This document shows, one piece after another, positions 63,990 through 64,000 of a stretch of 64,000 nt of DNA. The DNA is from Adiantum capillus-veneris. Its lineage: Eukaryota; Streptophyta; Polypodiopsida; Polypodiales; Pteridaceae. How positions within the stretch are numbered: position 1 is the stretch's first letter; every line of letters starts with the position of its first letter. The DNA lies in the NCBI GenBank assembly GCA_014529385.2, contig CM043967.1, positions 130,259,182 to 130,323,181 on the forward strand. Reading direction: 5' to 3'. The notes under the pieces are model-generated. The model had not been told where the DNA came from and did not search any database. It was given only the letters and a program-made list of their open reading frames with translations. The position numbers and the translations under genes are program-made.

Positions 63990-64000
63990 TCGAGAAAAGA

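Larger units (their letters stand above)
53432..64000 (-). mobile_element. M2: M-family element, split by M3 and M4 (right end outside window)
   Basis: The 3' LTR is 53432-54632 and the 5' LTR starts at 61096 and is interrupted by M4 at 61622. The interior is 54633-55810 plus 60342-61095. It encodes a Gag N-terminus joined directly to the His/Asp-repeat ORF; capsid, zinc knuckle and protease found in M1 are missing. The primer site is at about 61083-61095 (TTGGAATCAGAGC, one mismatch). The distal target copy is outside the window. Confidence 0.85.
61622..64000 (-). mobile_element. M4: M-family element, truncated by the window end
   Basis: The 3' LTR is 61622-62769 (1148 bp), from TGTTAGGTGCAGCGG to TGTCACGTGACA. 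The purine tract is at 62770-62790. The interior continues past 64000. The left target copy would be TCGGG (61617-61621). Confidence 0.88.

Overview
The window reads as nuclear DNA of a land plant with a large, repeat-rich genome. It contains nested Ty1/copia and Ty3/gypsy LTR retrotransposons primed by initiator-tRNA-Met-type sites, a chromodomain gypsy element, hAT-type non-autonomous DNA elements, a LINE tail, an F-box/kelch-like exon and very long CT, GT and GA tracts. I cannot name the species; a fern, other non-seed plant or conifer-like genome would fit. I found no intact host gene, rRNA, tRNA gene, CRISPR array or bacterial-style operon. Element names used here (E1, C1-C3, G1, O1, T1-T2, M0-M4) are local labels.

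Layout. 1-635: unassigned AT-rich DNA. 636-6800: LTR element E1 with a short non-coding interior; its left LTR is split by copia element C1 (673-4425), whose integrase has been lost in frame. 6801-9389: microsatellites, degenerate CCCTAA-like DNA and unassigned sequence. 9390-14951: complete copia element C2 (minus strand) with apparently identical 223-bp LTRs, a perfect target duplication and an open 1324-codon gag-pol, probably the youngest insertion. 14952-17971: unassigned AT-rich DNA carrying a recurring 20-bp palindrome. 17972-19157 and 30182-32515: two halves of a decayed, unrecognised long ORF (O1), separated by copia remnant C3 (19158-30176), which is itself split by the 9-kb Ty3/gypsy-type element G1 (20821-29832), encoding Gag and protease but no reverse transcriptase or integrase. 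32516-32985: probable 3' LTR of O1. 32985-34625: an approximately 190-bp tandem array in which each monomer is two abutting inverted repeats. 35150-36950: a LINE 3' end and an F-box fragment.

37665-64000 is a stack of one retroelement family, called M here. Its LTRs are about 1.15-1.3 kb and open with the perfect palindrome TGTCACGTGACA. M1 (38098-52226, minus) splits an LTR of gypsy relic T2. The right-hand LTR of M1 was hit by a ~0.5-kb hAT-like element (42839-49905), which in turn received chromovirus T1 (43075-49622), and separately by a solo M LTR in the opposite orientation (50125-51411). M2 (53432 to beyond the window, minus) was split by M3 (55811-60336, plus) and M4 (61622 onward, minus). 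M3 carries a 174-bp MITE.

M1 encodes Gag and a protease-like domain, and in place of reverse transcriptase and integrase carries an ORF with a His/Asp-rich repeat followed by a conserved unfamiliar C-terminal region. M2, M3 and M4 keep this ORF; M2 and M3 visibly lack most of Gag and the protease. No M copy encodes its own replication enzymes here, so they presumably depend on a partner element elsewhere. This family, the Gag-protease-only element, the O1 ORF and the self-complementary satellite are the best candidates for undescribed biology. All family calls come from motifs read by eye; no database search was run.
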